The notes beneath the pieces were generated by a model, which was not told the origin of the DNA, did no database searches, and was given only the letters and a program-made list of their open reading frames with translations. From an uncultured Alphaproteobacteria bacterium (GTDB lineage Bacteria; Pseudomonadota; Alphaproteobacteria; HIMB59; GCA-002718135), in NCBI GenBank assembly GCA_902521315.1, contig CABYRH010000003.1, forward strand, positions 62,001 to 126,000: a stretch of 64,000 bases of DNA, given 5' to 3'. The position numbers and the translations under genes are program-made. Positions 32,625-41,567 of this stretch are shown in pieces (position 1 is the first letter of the stretch; each line of letters begins with the position of its first letter).

Positions 32625-33025
32625 TTTTTTAGTTTACAATTTTCGCACAAACCAAATATTTCTAAATTATGTTTTTTATAATTGAAGTTATTTTTTTCTG
32701 CTTGTTTTGAAAAATAAGAAAACAAATTATTTCCAGTTAGCTCAGTAACACTATCACAGTTTTCACATATCAAAAAAGATGTAGAAGTTTTTGCATTACA
32801 GCCTTCATGCTTACAAGCAACATATGAATTTCTACTTTCTATTTTATGTACTTTGCCAATTTCTATAAGCTTATCTAAAGCTCTATAAACTTGAAGAGGA
32901 GATTTAATTCCTTTTTTTTGAATATCAAAAAGGATTGTATATGCTTTAAGAGGTTCTGATGAGTTTTCTAAAATATCAAGAACTGTTTTCTGGTTTTTGG
33001 TTAAATTTTCTGATGCTAATGCCAT
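32621..33025 (-). CDS. zur: Fur-family transcriptional regulator, probable Zur
   Basis: Fur-like winged helix, CKHEGC and CENC Cys motifs, next to znuBC; ATG at 33025 preferred over upstream TTG. Confidence 0.85.
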   Translation of the reverse strand: MALASENLTKNQKTVLDILENSSEPLKAYTILFDIQKKGIKSPLQVYRALDKLIEIGKVHKIESRNSYVACKHEGCNAKTSTSFLICENCDSVTELTGNNLFSYFSKQAEKNNFNYKKHNLEIFGLCENCKLKN

Positions 33026-33047
33026 AATTTTAATTAACAAATAGTTT

Positions 33048-33851
33048 TCATTTTTGCAACTGACCCTTTATCTCCAGAGGAATAAGTGAAATAATAAATA
33101 ATAATAATGCAACTACAATTATAGAAGGCCCTGAAGAAGTATTAATCTCAAGCGAAACAAACAATCCAGCAATTACAGATACGACACCAGCTAAAGTTGC
33201 AATTATAACCATTTGACGAGGACTGCTGCTAATATTTCTTGCAATTGCTGCAGGTATTAAAAGTAAACCAGTTATCAATAAAGCGCCAATCATTTTAATA
33301 GATAAAGCAATTACTCCTGCCAATAAGAGTGTGAATATAAAATTAGAAACTTCTGGTCGCATTCCTTCTGCTGCTGACAAATCATAATTTACCGTTGCTG
33401 AAAATAAAGATTTCCAAATAAAGTACAAAATCAATAATATTGTAGTACCACCTAAATAAACTATAGTTATATCTTCTACATCAACTGCAAGTATGTCTCC
33501 AAATAATAAACCCATAAGGTCAAATCTAATTGATGTAAGAAACCCAATTAATACCAAACCTATAGCAAGTGTAGAGTGAGCAAGTAGACCGAGTAATGAG
33601 TCTCCTGCGAGTTTTGTTCTTTTTTGTAAATTAATTAATAGTAAAGCAACAACAGCTGAAATTATAAAAACTGAAAATGTAATATTAAAGCTAAAAGAAT
33701 AAGCTAAAGTTACACCCAATAATGCCGAGTGAGACAGCGTATCTCCAAAATAAGATAACCTTCTCCAAATTACAAGACATCCGAGAGGTCCGGCAATTAT
33801 TGCAATACCAATGCCAGCTATGAGAGCTCTAGTAAAAAAATCATCAAACAT
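33048..33851 (-). CDS. znuB: Zinc ABC transporter permease
   Basis: ABC-3 family GCLVIWRRLSYFGDTLSHSALLGV; operon context. Confidence 0.9.
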   Translation of the reverse strand: MFDDFFTRALIAGIGIAIIAGPLGCLVIWRRLSYFGDTLSHSALLGVTLAYSFSFNITFSVFIISAVVALLLINLQKRTKLAGDSLLGLLAHSTLAIGLVLIGFLTSIRFDLMGLLFGDILAVDVEDITIVYLGGTTILLILYFIWKSLFSATVNYDLSAAEGMRPEVSNFIFTLLLAGVIALSIKMIGALLITGLLLIPAAIARNISSSPRQMVIIATLAGVVSVIAGLFVSLEINTSSGPSIIVVALLLFIISLIPLEIKGQLQK

Positions 33852-34593
33852 TATTTGTTACTCTCCCATCTGTTCCATGAGAATGATCATGATCATGTTG
33901 ATAAAGTGATAGAGTTGTGGCGTTATGTTCACCAAATAATTCTATGTATGCCGAATTCTTTACAATTGATCTTGGCGTTCCAGAGCAACATATATGACCA
34001 TTTAAGCAAATTACATGATCTGTAGCTGACATAACAAAATGAAGATCATGTGATATCAGTAATATTCCACAATTAAGTGTTGAACAAATTTTTTTAATAA
34101 GATTATAAAGTGCAATTTCTCCATTAAAATCTACACCTTGAACTGGTTCATCCAAAACAAGTAATTCTGGTTTTTTTGCGATTGCTCTTGCGATTAAGAC
34201 TCTTTGAAATTCTCCGCCAGATAAATTATGAATATCGTTATAGAGAAGGTTATCTACTCCAGTTAATTTTAAAGCATCAACAATTTCAAGATTATTTATA
34301 TGACTTGTTAATTTCATAAAATCAACGACACGAAGAGGCATTGTCCAATCAATATTAATTTTTTGTGGTACGTAAGCCATTTTAGAAGCAAAGTTTTTTA
34401 TTTGCCCTTCATCAGACTTAAGTATCTTAAGTATCATTTTAGCTGAAGTTGTTTTTCCAGAACCATTAGGCCCTATTAGAGTAACAATTTTCCCCTTGTG
34501 AATTTCCAAGCTTATTCCTCGTACAATCCACTTGGATGACTTGTACACACCACAGTTATCTAGTTTAACCAATAAATTATTATTTTCTGCCAT
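33844..34593 (-). CDS. znuC: Zinc ABC transporter ATP-binding protein
   Basis: GPNGSGKTT, LSGGEFQRVLIARA; His-rich C-terminus HDHDHSHG. Confidence 0.92.
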   Translation of the reverse strand: MAENNNLLVKLDNCGVYKSSKWIVRGISLEIHKGKIVTLIGPNGSGKTTSAKMILKILKSDEGQIKNFASKMAYVPQKINIDWTMPLRVVDFMKLTSHINNLEIVDALKLTGVDNLLYNDIHNLSGGEFQRVLIARAIAKKPELLVLDEPVQGVDFNGEIALYNLIKKICSTLNCGILLISHDLHFVMSATDHVICLNGHICCSGTPRSIVKNSAYIELFGEHNATTLSLYQHDHDHSHGTDGRVTNNV

Positions 34594-34612
34594 TTTATTA
34601 TTTACAACTTAA

Positions 34613-34631
34613 AATGTTATATTATAACATT
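34613..34631. promoter_or_regulatory. Zur box (bidirectional operator for znuC and znuA)
   Basis: AATGTTATATTATAACATT, perfect 9-bp half-sites around one central base; matches the well-known TGTTATAnTATAACA Zur consensus. Confidence 0.88.
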
Positions 34632-34671
34632 ACAATACTTTAACACACTTAAATCTAATAGGAATACTTTT

Positions 34672-35862
34672 ATGAAACAAATGAATATTTTTCTACATGT
34701 TTTTAAAATTATCTTGTTTTCAGGAATTCTTGTTGCAACTGCATCTGCTAGAGCAGAACTAAAAGTTGTAACGACTATTAAACCACTTCATTCATTGATT
34801 GCTAATGTTATGAATGGAATTGGTGAACCTGGACTTATAATTGAAGGAAGCATATCTCCACATAGTTTTACTATGAAACCATCTCATGCAAAAATGCTTG
34901 AAGAAGCAGATATAGTATTTTGGATTGGTGAGAGTATTGAGACATCATTAGAAGAACCTCTGGAGTCAATAGCAAAAAGTGCTGAAGTCATAGAGTTTAT
35001 GGAAGTTGAAACAATTGCTAAATTAAAATTTAGAGAAGAATCTATATTTGGTGACCACGACGACCATGACGATCACGATGATCATGACGATCATGACGAT
35101 CATGATGACCACGATGATCATGACGATCACGACGACCATGACGACCATGACGACCATGACGATCATGATGACCACGATGATCATGATGACCACGATGATC
35201 ATGACGATCACGACGACCATGACGATCATGATGATCATGACGAACATAACGATCACGACGACCATGACGATCATGATGATCATGACGAACATTACGATCA
35301 CGATGATCATGACGATCACGACGATCACAGTGGACACGACCACCACGGTCATGCACATGGTGAATTTGATGCTCACATTTGGTTAGATCCAATGAATGCT
35401 AAAGAAATGGTTCATGAGATTGCTCATGAGTTAGGTGATTTAGATCCTGCCAATAAAGAGAAATATGAAGCAAATGCTGATGCAACAATCAAAGCTTTAG
35501 AGCAATTAATAAATGACGTTAGCAAGGATATTAATTCCGATGCAAAATTTGTCGTTTTCCATGACGCCTACCAATACTTTGAAGAAAGATTTGGTGTAAG
35601 AGCTGCAGGAGCTTTAACATTGAATACTGATGTTTTACCTGGTGCAAAGCAAATAGCTGATATTCAGGATGTTATTAAGGATAAGGGAATAAAATGTATT
35701 TTCTCTGAACCTCAATTTAATCCAAAGATTATTACAACAATAGCTGAGGATATGAATATCAAAACAGGAGTTTTTGATCCTTTAGGTGCTAACATCGATG
35801 CTGGTAAGTCACTTTACTTTACTTTGATTAGTAATCTCGGGGACGAGCTTAAAGGTTGTTAA
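34672..35862 (+). CDS. znuA: Zinc ABC transporter substrate-binding protein with very long Asp/His repeat
   Basis: Signal peptide, VVTTIKPLHSLIANVM, metal-loop (DDH)n, AHIWLDPMNAKEMV. Confidence 0.93.
   Translation: MKQMNIFLHVFKIILFSGILVATASARAELKVVTTIKPLHSLIANVMNGIGEPGLIIEGSISPHSFTMKPSHAKMLEEADIVFWIGESIETSLEEPLESIAKSAEVIEFMEVETIAKLKFREESIFGDHDDHDDHDDHDDHDDHDDHDDHDDHDDHDDHDDHDDHDDHDDHDDHDDHDDHDDHDDHDDHDEHNDHDDHDDHDDHDEHYDHDDHDDHDDHSGHDHHGHAHGEFDAHIWLDPMNAKEMVHEIAHELGDLDPANKEKYEANADATIKALEQLINDVSKDINSDAKFVVFHDAYQYFEERFGVRAAGALTLNTDVLPGAKQIADIQDVIKDKGIKCIFSEPQFNPKIITTIAEDMNIKTGVFDPLGANIDAGKSLYFTLISNLGDELKGC
35053..35328 (+). repeat. 9-bp (GAY-GAY-CAY) coding tandem repeat in znuA
   Basis: About 30 Asp-Asp-His units; higher-order 45-bp units at 35206-35250 and 35251-35295 differ by one base. 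Confidence 0.95.
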
Positions 35863-35876
35863 TTTTTAATATTTAA

Positions 35877-35909
35877 ATAAATTCCACCTTGTATAAAGGT
35901 GGAATTTAT
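35877..35909. terminator. Strong hairpin between znuA and COG0523 GTPase (terminator/attenuator/processing site)
   Basis: ATAAATTCCACCTT-GTATA-AAGGTGGAATTTAT, perfect 14-bp stem, 5-nt loop; no long T-tract. Confidence 0.6.
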
Positions 35910-35933
35910 AGAACTAATTATAAGGAAATTGAT

Positions 35934-36905
35934 ATGGAAAATACTTCTCAGGTTCCAGTTACGGTTTTAACAGGTTTTCTTGGAGCTGGAAAAACAACAC
36001 TTTTAAATCGAATTTTAACTGAACAGCATGGACGTAAATACGCTGTCATTGTTAATGAATTTGGTGAGCAGGGAATTGATAATGACCTTGTTGTTGATGC
36101 TGATGAAGAAGTATTTGAAATGAATAACGGTTGCATTTGTTGCACTGTTAGAGGTGATTTAATTAGAATTCTTAGTGGTTTAATGAAACGTGCTGACAAA
36201 CTAGATGCAATTATAGTTGAAACAACTGGTTTAGCCGATCCAGCCCCAGTTGCTCAGACATTTTTTGTTGATCAAGACGTTGCTGATAGAACAAAATTAG
36301 ATGCAATTGTTACAGTTGCGGATGCTGTTCATCTAAGTTCTCAACTAGTAGATCATCATGAAGCAGAAGAGCAAATTGCTTTTGCTGATGTAATTTTGTT
36401 AAATAAAGTTGAACTTGTTGAAGATAATGACATTGTGAAAGTTAATGATCGTATTAGAAAAATAAATCCTTTTGCAAAGATTATTAAAACAACACGTTGT
36501 GATGCACCTCTTGATGAAATCGTAGGCTTAAATGCATTTAGTCTAGATAGAGTATTAGATATTGAACCTGACTTTCTTGAATCAGATCATGATCATGAAC
36601 ATGATGATGATGTTACTAGTCTATCTTTTGTATCTGATACACCATTAGATATGGATAAGTTTCAAGATTGGTTTGGAAATTTACTTAGGACTAAGGGCCA
36701 GGATATTCTTCGATCAAAAGGCATTTTGAACTTTAAAGGTGAAGAAGAGCGATATGTATTTCAAGGAGTGCATATGCTTATGGATGCTTCACCAATGGGA
36801 CCTTGGCCTAAAGGAAAAGATAGAAGTTCTCGAGTAGTATTTATTGGTCGTGATCTTGATAATATGAATCTTAAGGAAGGCTTTGAAAATTGTAAATCAG
36901 CATGA
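35934..36905 (+). CDS. COG0523/CobW-family GTP-binding metallochaperone (zinc-associated)
   Basis: [25 protein letters not shown] (CXCC), HDHEHDDD; start revised from TTG 35889 (inside hairpin) to ATG 35934 with AAGGAAA upstream. Confidence 0.92.
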   Translation: MENTSQVPVTVLTGFLGAGKTTLLNRILTEQHGRKYAVIVNEFGEQGIDNDLVVDADEEVFEMNNGCICCTVRGDLIRILSGLMKRADKLDAIIVETTGLADPAPVAQTFFVDQDVADRTKLDAIVTVADAVHLSSQLVDHHEAEEQIAFADVILLNKVELVEDNDIVKVNDRIRKINPFAKIIKTTRCDAPLDEIVGLNAFSLDRVLDIEPDFLESDHDHEHDDDVTSLSFVSDTPLDMDKFQDWFGNLLRTKGQDILRSKGILNFKGEEERYVFQGVHMLMDASPMGPWPKGKDRSSRVVFIGRDLDNMNLKEGFENCKSA

Positions 36906-37939
36906 ACGCTGATTTAGAAAAACTTCAAGAATCAAATAAAACTGAACTTGAAAGAAGAGGTTCAATTTTTAATATTGGAGCTCCAGCTACAGAAGCGGTT
37001 ACAATTCGTGATCAAATAGCGGTAGGATTTGGAGACGGCACTGTAAGATTTTTTCAATCTGGATCTGATCCTAAAACTGTTAAAGCACATAAGGGTGTAG
37101 TGTTGAGTATGACAAATTATGAAGATCATGTGTTAACGGGAGGAGACGATGGACGTTTTCTAAAAATATCATCTGATGGAAATATTGATGAAATTTTTAA
37201 TTTTGGTTCAAAGTGGGTTGACTGTGTAGTTTCTCACAAAGATACTAAAGTTTGTTCATCAGGAAAGACTGTTTATATTTGGAGAAAAAACAAAGATAAA
37301 CCTGAAATTTTAGAGCATCAAAGTACTGTTGCTGGATTAGCATTTGATAATAAAGGTAAGCGTCTTGCGGTCTCAAGATACGGTGGAGTAACAGTGTGGA
37401 AACTTAATAATAATAAATGGACAGCATCAAATTTTACCTGGAAAGGATCGCATGGAACTGTAACGTTTAGCCCAGATACAAAATATATTGTAACTGCAAT
37501 GCAAGAAAATCAAATTCATGGTTGGCGCATAAACGACAAAGCGGATTTAGCAATGAGAGGTTATCCATCAAAAATTAAAAGTTTTACTTGGGTTGGTGAT
37601 ACACCGTATTTGGTAACATCTGGATCCAGTGATGCAGTTTGCTGGCCATTTGATGGTAAAGAAGGACCAATGGGGAGAAAGCCAATTGTTGTTGCAAACG
37701 GTGGTAAAGAACTTGCAACATTTGTTAAAGCACTTAATGGAGAAAAAGCTGTTTTCACCGGTTTTACAGATGGGTCAGTTTTATTAGCAGAAATTGATGA
37801 AAGCAAAAAACCAATTATGATTAGAAGTTCAACAGGTTCAGAAGTTTCAACAATAGCTATATCTAGTGATAACTCACAAATATTAATTGGCGATATGAAA
37901 GGTTCTATTCTTTTATCATCTTTATGGGCAGACAATTAA
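36902..37939 (+). CDS. WD40-repeat beta-propeller protein
   Basis: Repeated GDGTVRFFQ / [11 protein letters not shown] / DGSVLLAEI blades; overlaps GTPase stop. Confidence 0.8.
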   Translation: MNADLEKLQESNKTELERRGSIFNIGAPATEAVTIRDQIAVGFGDGTVRFFQSGSDPKTVKAHKGVVLSMTNYEDHVLTGGDDGRFLKISSDGNIDEIFNFGSKWVDCVVSHKDTKVCSSGKTVYIWRKNKDKPEILEHQSTVAGLAFDNKGKRLAVSRYGGVTVWKLNNNKWTASNFTWKGSHGTVTFSPDTKYIVTAMQENQIHGWRINDKADLAMRGYPSKIKSFTWVGDTPYLVTSGSSDAVCWPFDGKEGPMGRKPIVVANGGKELATFVKALNGEKAVFTGFTDGSVLLAEIDESKKPIMIRSSTGSEVSTIAISSDNSQILIGDMKGSILLSSLWADN

Positions 37940-37949
37940 AGGAGAAAAT

Positions 37950-38204
37950 ATGTTTAATCGTAAAACTCAAAATGTTGAAAAAATAAGAAATCTTAAACAT
38001 TTAATTTCCAAGAAATATAAATTACCAGAAAATACTATAATAAGTATTGCTGAGCTCAGTTGTCATGAACCTGATTGTCCACCAATTGAAACTGTAATTA
38101 CTGCAAGAAATGAAGACGGATCAATGAAAAATTGGCGAGTTGCAAAATCAATAGAAGAAATAGAGGAGTCAGATATTAATAATCTAACAAATCACACTCA
38201 TTAA
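37950..38204 (+). CDS. Small conserved-looking protein with CHEPDCPP motif
   Basis: 84 aa, IAELSCHEPDCPPIETVITARNEDG; ribosome-binding site AGGAGAAA; co-directional with zinc operon. Confidence 0.7.
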   Translation: MFNRKTQNVEKIRNLKHLISKKYKLPENTIISIAELSCHEPDCPPIETVITARNEDGSMKNWRVAKSIEEIEESDINNLTNHTH

Positions 38205-38227
38205 ATTATTAAATTTAAAATAATTTA
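38202..38227. terminator. Possible AT-only bidirectional hairpin
   Basis: TAAATTATT-AAATTTAA-AATAATTTA between convergent ORFs; all A/T so weak. Confidence 0.25.
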
Positions 38228-38311
38228 TTAACAGCAATCTCCACCTTCACAAGTACAGCAACAGCTACAACTGCAACCACACTTTGGTGGGTTTGGATTT
38301 TGATTTTTCAT
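38228..38311 (-). CDS. 27-aa cysteine-rich metallothionein-like micropeptide (candidate)
   Basis: Reverse complement ATG...TAA: MKNQNPNPPKCGCSCSCCCTCEGGDCC*; 9 Cys of 27; AGG 7 nt upstream of ATG; below ORF-track cutoff. Confidence 0.65.
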   Translation of the reverse strand: MKNQNPNPPKCGCSCSCCCTCEGGDCC

Positions 38312-38349
38312 AATCATACCTATATATTTTATAATAATTTAAAATACAA

Positions 38350-39207
38350 ATGAGAAAAGCATTAGAAATTAAACAATGTATGAAGACTTTCGAGGGTGAC
38401 GGGATACCTGTAACGAGAGCTTTCCCTGTCCCCGGAATGAGAGAAAATGATCCATTTCTTCTTTTTGATCATTTCGGCCCAATTAATTATGAGCCAGGAG
38501 GTGCAACTGGTGTACCAGCACATCCTCATTGTGGATTTGAGGCAATTACTTACATGCTTGGTGGTGAAGTAGAACACAGAGACTCATTTGGAGGACAAGC
38601 AGAAATTGAAACTGGTGATGTACAATGGATGACAACTGGATCAGGTTTAATTCACTCTGAATTAGTAACAGAAAAATTCAAGAAGAGTGGTGGTATTATG
38701 CAAGGATTACAAATTTGGGTAAACCTTCCTCAAAAAAATAAAAAAGTTAAACCTTGGTATCAACATATTAAAAGAAACACTATTCCAAGAGTATCTGAAA
38801 ATGCAAATATAGAAATTAAAGTTCTTGTGGGTGAAATAAATGGAACCAAATCCAAAGTTCAAACATATTCACCTGTATCAATATTTGATATTCAATTTTC
38901 AAAACCAGATATGACAAAGTTTAATGTTGATAAAGAACAAAATCTTATGATCTATATTATCGATGGTCAATTACAATTTAACGAGGAAGATAAAATCGCT
39001 AATAAAGGTGATATGATTTACTTTGATCAGTCAAGTGATGAGATTCAACTTACATCGATATCAGAAAAAGGATCCTACCTAGTTTTAGCAGGCAAGCCGC
39101 TTAAAGAACCTGTAGCACGTTATGGTCCTTTTGTGGCAAATTCTGAAGGAGAAATCAAGCAAGCAATGATGGACTATCAAGAAGGAAAGATGGGAAGCTT
39201 AGCTTAA
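38350..39207 (+). CDS. Pirin family protein
   Basis: FLLFDHFGPINYEPG, GVPAHPHCGFEAITYMLGGEVEHRDSFG. Confidence 0.9.
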   Translation: MRKALEIKQCMKTFEGDGIPVTRAFPVPGMRENDPFLLFDHFGPINYEPGGATGVPAHPHCGFEAITYMLGGEVEHRDSFGGQAEIETGDVQWMTTGSGLIHSELVTEKFKKSGGIMQGLQIWVNLPQKNKKVKPWYQHIKRNTIPRVSENANIEIKVLVGEINGTKSKVQTYSPVSIFDIQFSKPDMTKFNVDKEQNLMIYIIDGQLQFNEEDKIANKGDMIYFDQSSDEIQLTSISEKGSYLVLAGKPLKEPVARYGPFVANSEGEIKQAMMDYQEGKMGSLA

Positions 39208-39650
39208 GCTAATTGACGTAACATTTCACCAGCTACAATAGCAACTGAACTACTAAGATTAATCGATCTAGGCCCCTTTATCATTGGTATTGTTAATCTT
39301 TCATCGACAGAGCTATGAACAAAATCAGGTGCTCCTGCACTTTCTCTTCCAAATAAAATAATATCATTTGTTTGAAATTTATAATCGAAATAACTTTTTT
39401 TACTTTTAGTTGTTAGAAGAACGAGTCGATATGAATTATCTTTTGACCACTCATAAAATTTTTCCCAACTTAAATGTTTTTTTAATTCTAGATAATCATA
39501 GTAATCCATTGATGCTCTTTTTAATCTCTTATCATCAATCACAAAGCCAGCTGGCTCTATTATATCTACTGGTATTCCAAGACAGGCACCTAGTCTAAAT
39601 ATGTTTCCTGCATTCTGTGGTATGTCGGGTTCAAATAGAGCAATTCTCAT
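39204..39650 (-). CDS. trmL: tRNA (cytidine(34)-2'-O)-methyltransferase
   Basis: SPOUT: PDIPQNAGNIFRLGACLG, LFGRESAGAP, IPMIKGPRSINLSSSVAI. Confidence 0.91.
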   Translation of the reverse strand: MRIALFEPDIPQNAGNIFRLGACLGIPVDIIEPAGFVIDDKRLKRASMDYYDYLELKKHLSWEKFYEWSKDNSYRLVLLTTKSKKSYFDYKFQTNDIILFGRESAGAPDFVHSSVDERLTIPMIKGPRSINLSSSVAIVAGEMLRQLA

Positions 39651-39745
39651 GTTTTTTTACTATATTATTTTATTACTTGCGTCACGCTGGCACATATTTA
39701 AAAAGTATTTTTTTAAGTAATTAAGATATAAGAAATTCACAATAA

Positions 39746-40273
39746 ATGGCTAAAAAACCCAAAAATAAGAGAAGAGATTTCCTACAACTAAGTACAGTAA
39801 CGCTTGGTGCTGTTGGAACAGCTGCATTTATATGGCCTTTTCTAAAAAGTATGAGTCCGGCAGAAGACACATTAGCTGCAGGATCAACCGAAGTAGATAT
39901 TAGTGCTATTGAAGAAGGTCAAAGTATAACAATAAAGTGGCGTGGAAAACCTGTTTTCATTAAAAAAAGAACAAAAGATGAGATTGATGCAGCTAAAATG
40001 GTTCAAGCTTCTGACTTAAGAGATCCACAAGATGATGCAGATAGAGTACAAAAAGAAGAATGGTTAGTTTTAGTGGGAGTATGTACACACTTAGGTTGTG
40101 TTCCACTTGGTCAGAAGGTTTCTGATATGAAAGGTGAGTACGATGGTTGGTACTGCCCATGTCATGGTTCACATTACGATACATCAGGTAGGATAAGAAA
40201 GGGACCAGCTCCCAAAAACTTGGACGTTCCGCCCTATACCTTTTTAAATGATAATACTATAAAGATAGGATAA
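39746..40273 (+). CDS. petA: Ubiquinol-cytochrome c reductase iron-sulfur subunit (Rieske)
   Basis: CTHLGCVP and [12 protein letters not shown]-like RRDFLQLS. Confidence 0.95.
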   Translation: MAKKPKNKRRDFLQLSTVTLGAVGTAAFIWPFLKSMSPAEDTLAAGSTEVDISAIEEGQSITIKWRGKPVFIKKRTKDEIDAAKMVQASDLRDPQDDADRVQKEEWLVLVGVCTHLGCVPLGQKVSDMKGEYDGWYCPCHGSHYDTSGRIRKGPAPKNLDVPPYTFLNDNTIKIG

Positions 40274-40274
40274 C

Positions 40275-41567
40275 ATGGATAAGAATCGAAAAGTACATCA
40301 GTTTAAAAATCCCGTCCTTAATTGGATAGAGTTTCGCTTACCAATTATTTCTTACTTCAAAAAAGAATACGGTGATTATCCAATGCCTAAAAATTGTAAT
40401 TATTTTTGGAGTTTTGGTGCTTTAGCAACAATTACGCTTGTTACAATGATAGTAAGCGGAATTTTTCTTGCAATGAATTACACACCACATACTGATATGG
40501 CATTTGATAGTGTTGAAAGAATAATGCGAGATGTCAATTACGGTTGGTTAATGCGATACATCCATTCCAATGGTGCAGCCTTTTTCTTCATCATAGTTTA
40601 CATTCATATAGTAAGAGCAATGTATTTTGGTTCTTACAAATATCCAAGAGAGCTTAATTGGATTTTAGGTGTATTTATATTTTTATTAATGATGGCAACT
40701 TCTTTTCTTGGTTACACATTACCGTGGGGACAAATGTCTTATTGGGGAGCTACAGTTATAACAAATTTATTTAGTGCAATTCCATTTATTGGTGAGGGAT
40801 TAAAGACATGGCTTCTTGGTGATTACAATGTTGGAAATGCTACTTTAAACCGATTCTTTGCTCTTCATTATGTTTTACCATTTGTTATTTTTGGTGTCGT
40901 AGGATTACATGTTGCTGCAGTCCATGTTCATGGTTCAAATAACCCTGATGGGATTGATATTAAAACTAACAATGACTCAGTAAACTTTTTTCCATATATG
41001 TTAATTAAAGATACAGTAGCTATGTGTGCTTTTGGTGTTGCTATTTCTGCAGTAATATTCTTTGGACCAAATCTTATGGCTGAAGTAGATAATTATATTC
41101 CAGCAGATCCACTTGTTACTCCAGCTCACATTGTTCCAAACTGGTATCTTGCACCTTTTTATGCAATTTTAAGAGCAGTACCTGATAAATTAGGAGGGGT
41201 TCTCCTAATGTTTGGTGCGATAGTAATTCTCTTTGTTCTACCTTGGCTTGATAGATCAAAAGTGAGAAGCTGTAATTATAGACCTATATATAAGTGGTTT
41301 ATGATGGGCTTTTTTGTTAACTTCTTTGCATTAGGCTACGTTGGTATGCTTCCTGCTGAAGGTTTATATCTTTTAATTGCTAGAGTAGGTTTACTTTACT
41401 ACTTTGGTTTTTTCTTTATCATTACACCTTTTGTTGGTTGGATAGAGAAGCCAAGTAAGCTACCGCTCAGTATTAGTGATGTTTATGCTAAAAATATAGC
41501 TCCTAATATTGGTGGAGGAGAAAAAGGAATTCCTTCGCCAGCAATGCAAAAAGATACAAATCTATAA
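40275..41567 (+). CDS. petB: Cytochrome b
   Basis: GIFLAMNYTPH, MRYIHSNGAAFFFI, PEWY-like PNWYLAPFYAILR. Confidence 0.95.
   Translation: MDKNRKVHQFKNPVLNWIEFRLPIISYFKKEYGDYPMPKNCNYFWSFGALATITLVTMIVSGIFLAMNYTPHTDMAFDSVERIMRDVNYGWLMRYIHSNGAAFFFIIVYIHIVRAMYFGSYKYPRELNWILGVFIFLLMMATSFLGYTLPWGQMSYWGATVITNLFSAIPFIGEGLKTWLLGDYNVGNATLNRFFALHYVLPFVIFGVVGLHVAAVHVHGSNNPDGIDIKTNNDSVNFFPYMLIKDTVAMCAFGVAISAVIFFGPNLMAEVDNYIPADPLVTPAHIVPNWYLAPFYAILRAVPDKLGGVLLMFGAIVILFVLPWLDRSKVRSCNYRPIYKWFMMGFFVNFFALGYVGMLPAEGLYLLIARVGLLYYFGFFFIITPFVGWIEKPSKLPLSISDVYAKNIAPNIGGGEKGIPSPAMQKDTNL

Noticed and set aside
35023-35392. Three long overlapping ORFs (117, 116 and 112 aa) on both strands within znuA
   Set aside because: Artefact of the stop-free 9-bp GAY/CAY tandem repeat, open in several frames; low-complexity translations (VVVIVM, RHDHRDR, TMTIM) with no independent support.
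35889-35933. N-terminal extension [15 protein letters not shown] of the COG0523 GTPase
   Set aside because: TTG start sits inside a perfect hairpin with no SD; the ATG at 35934 has AAGGAAA upstream.
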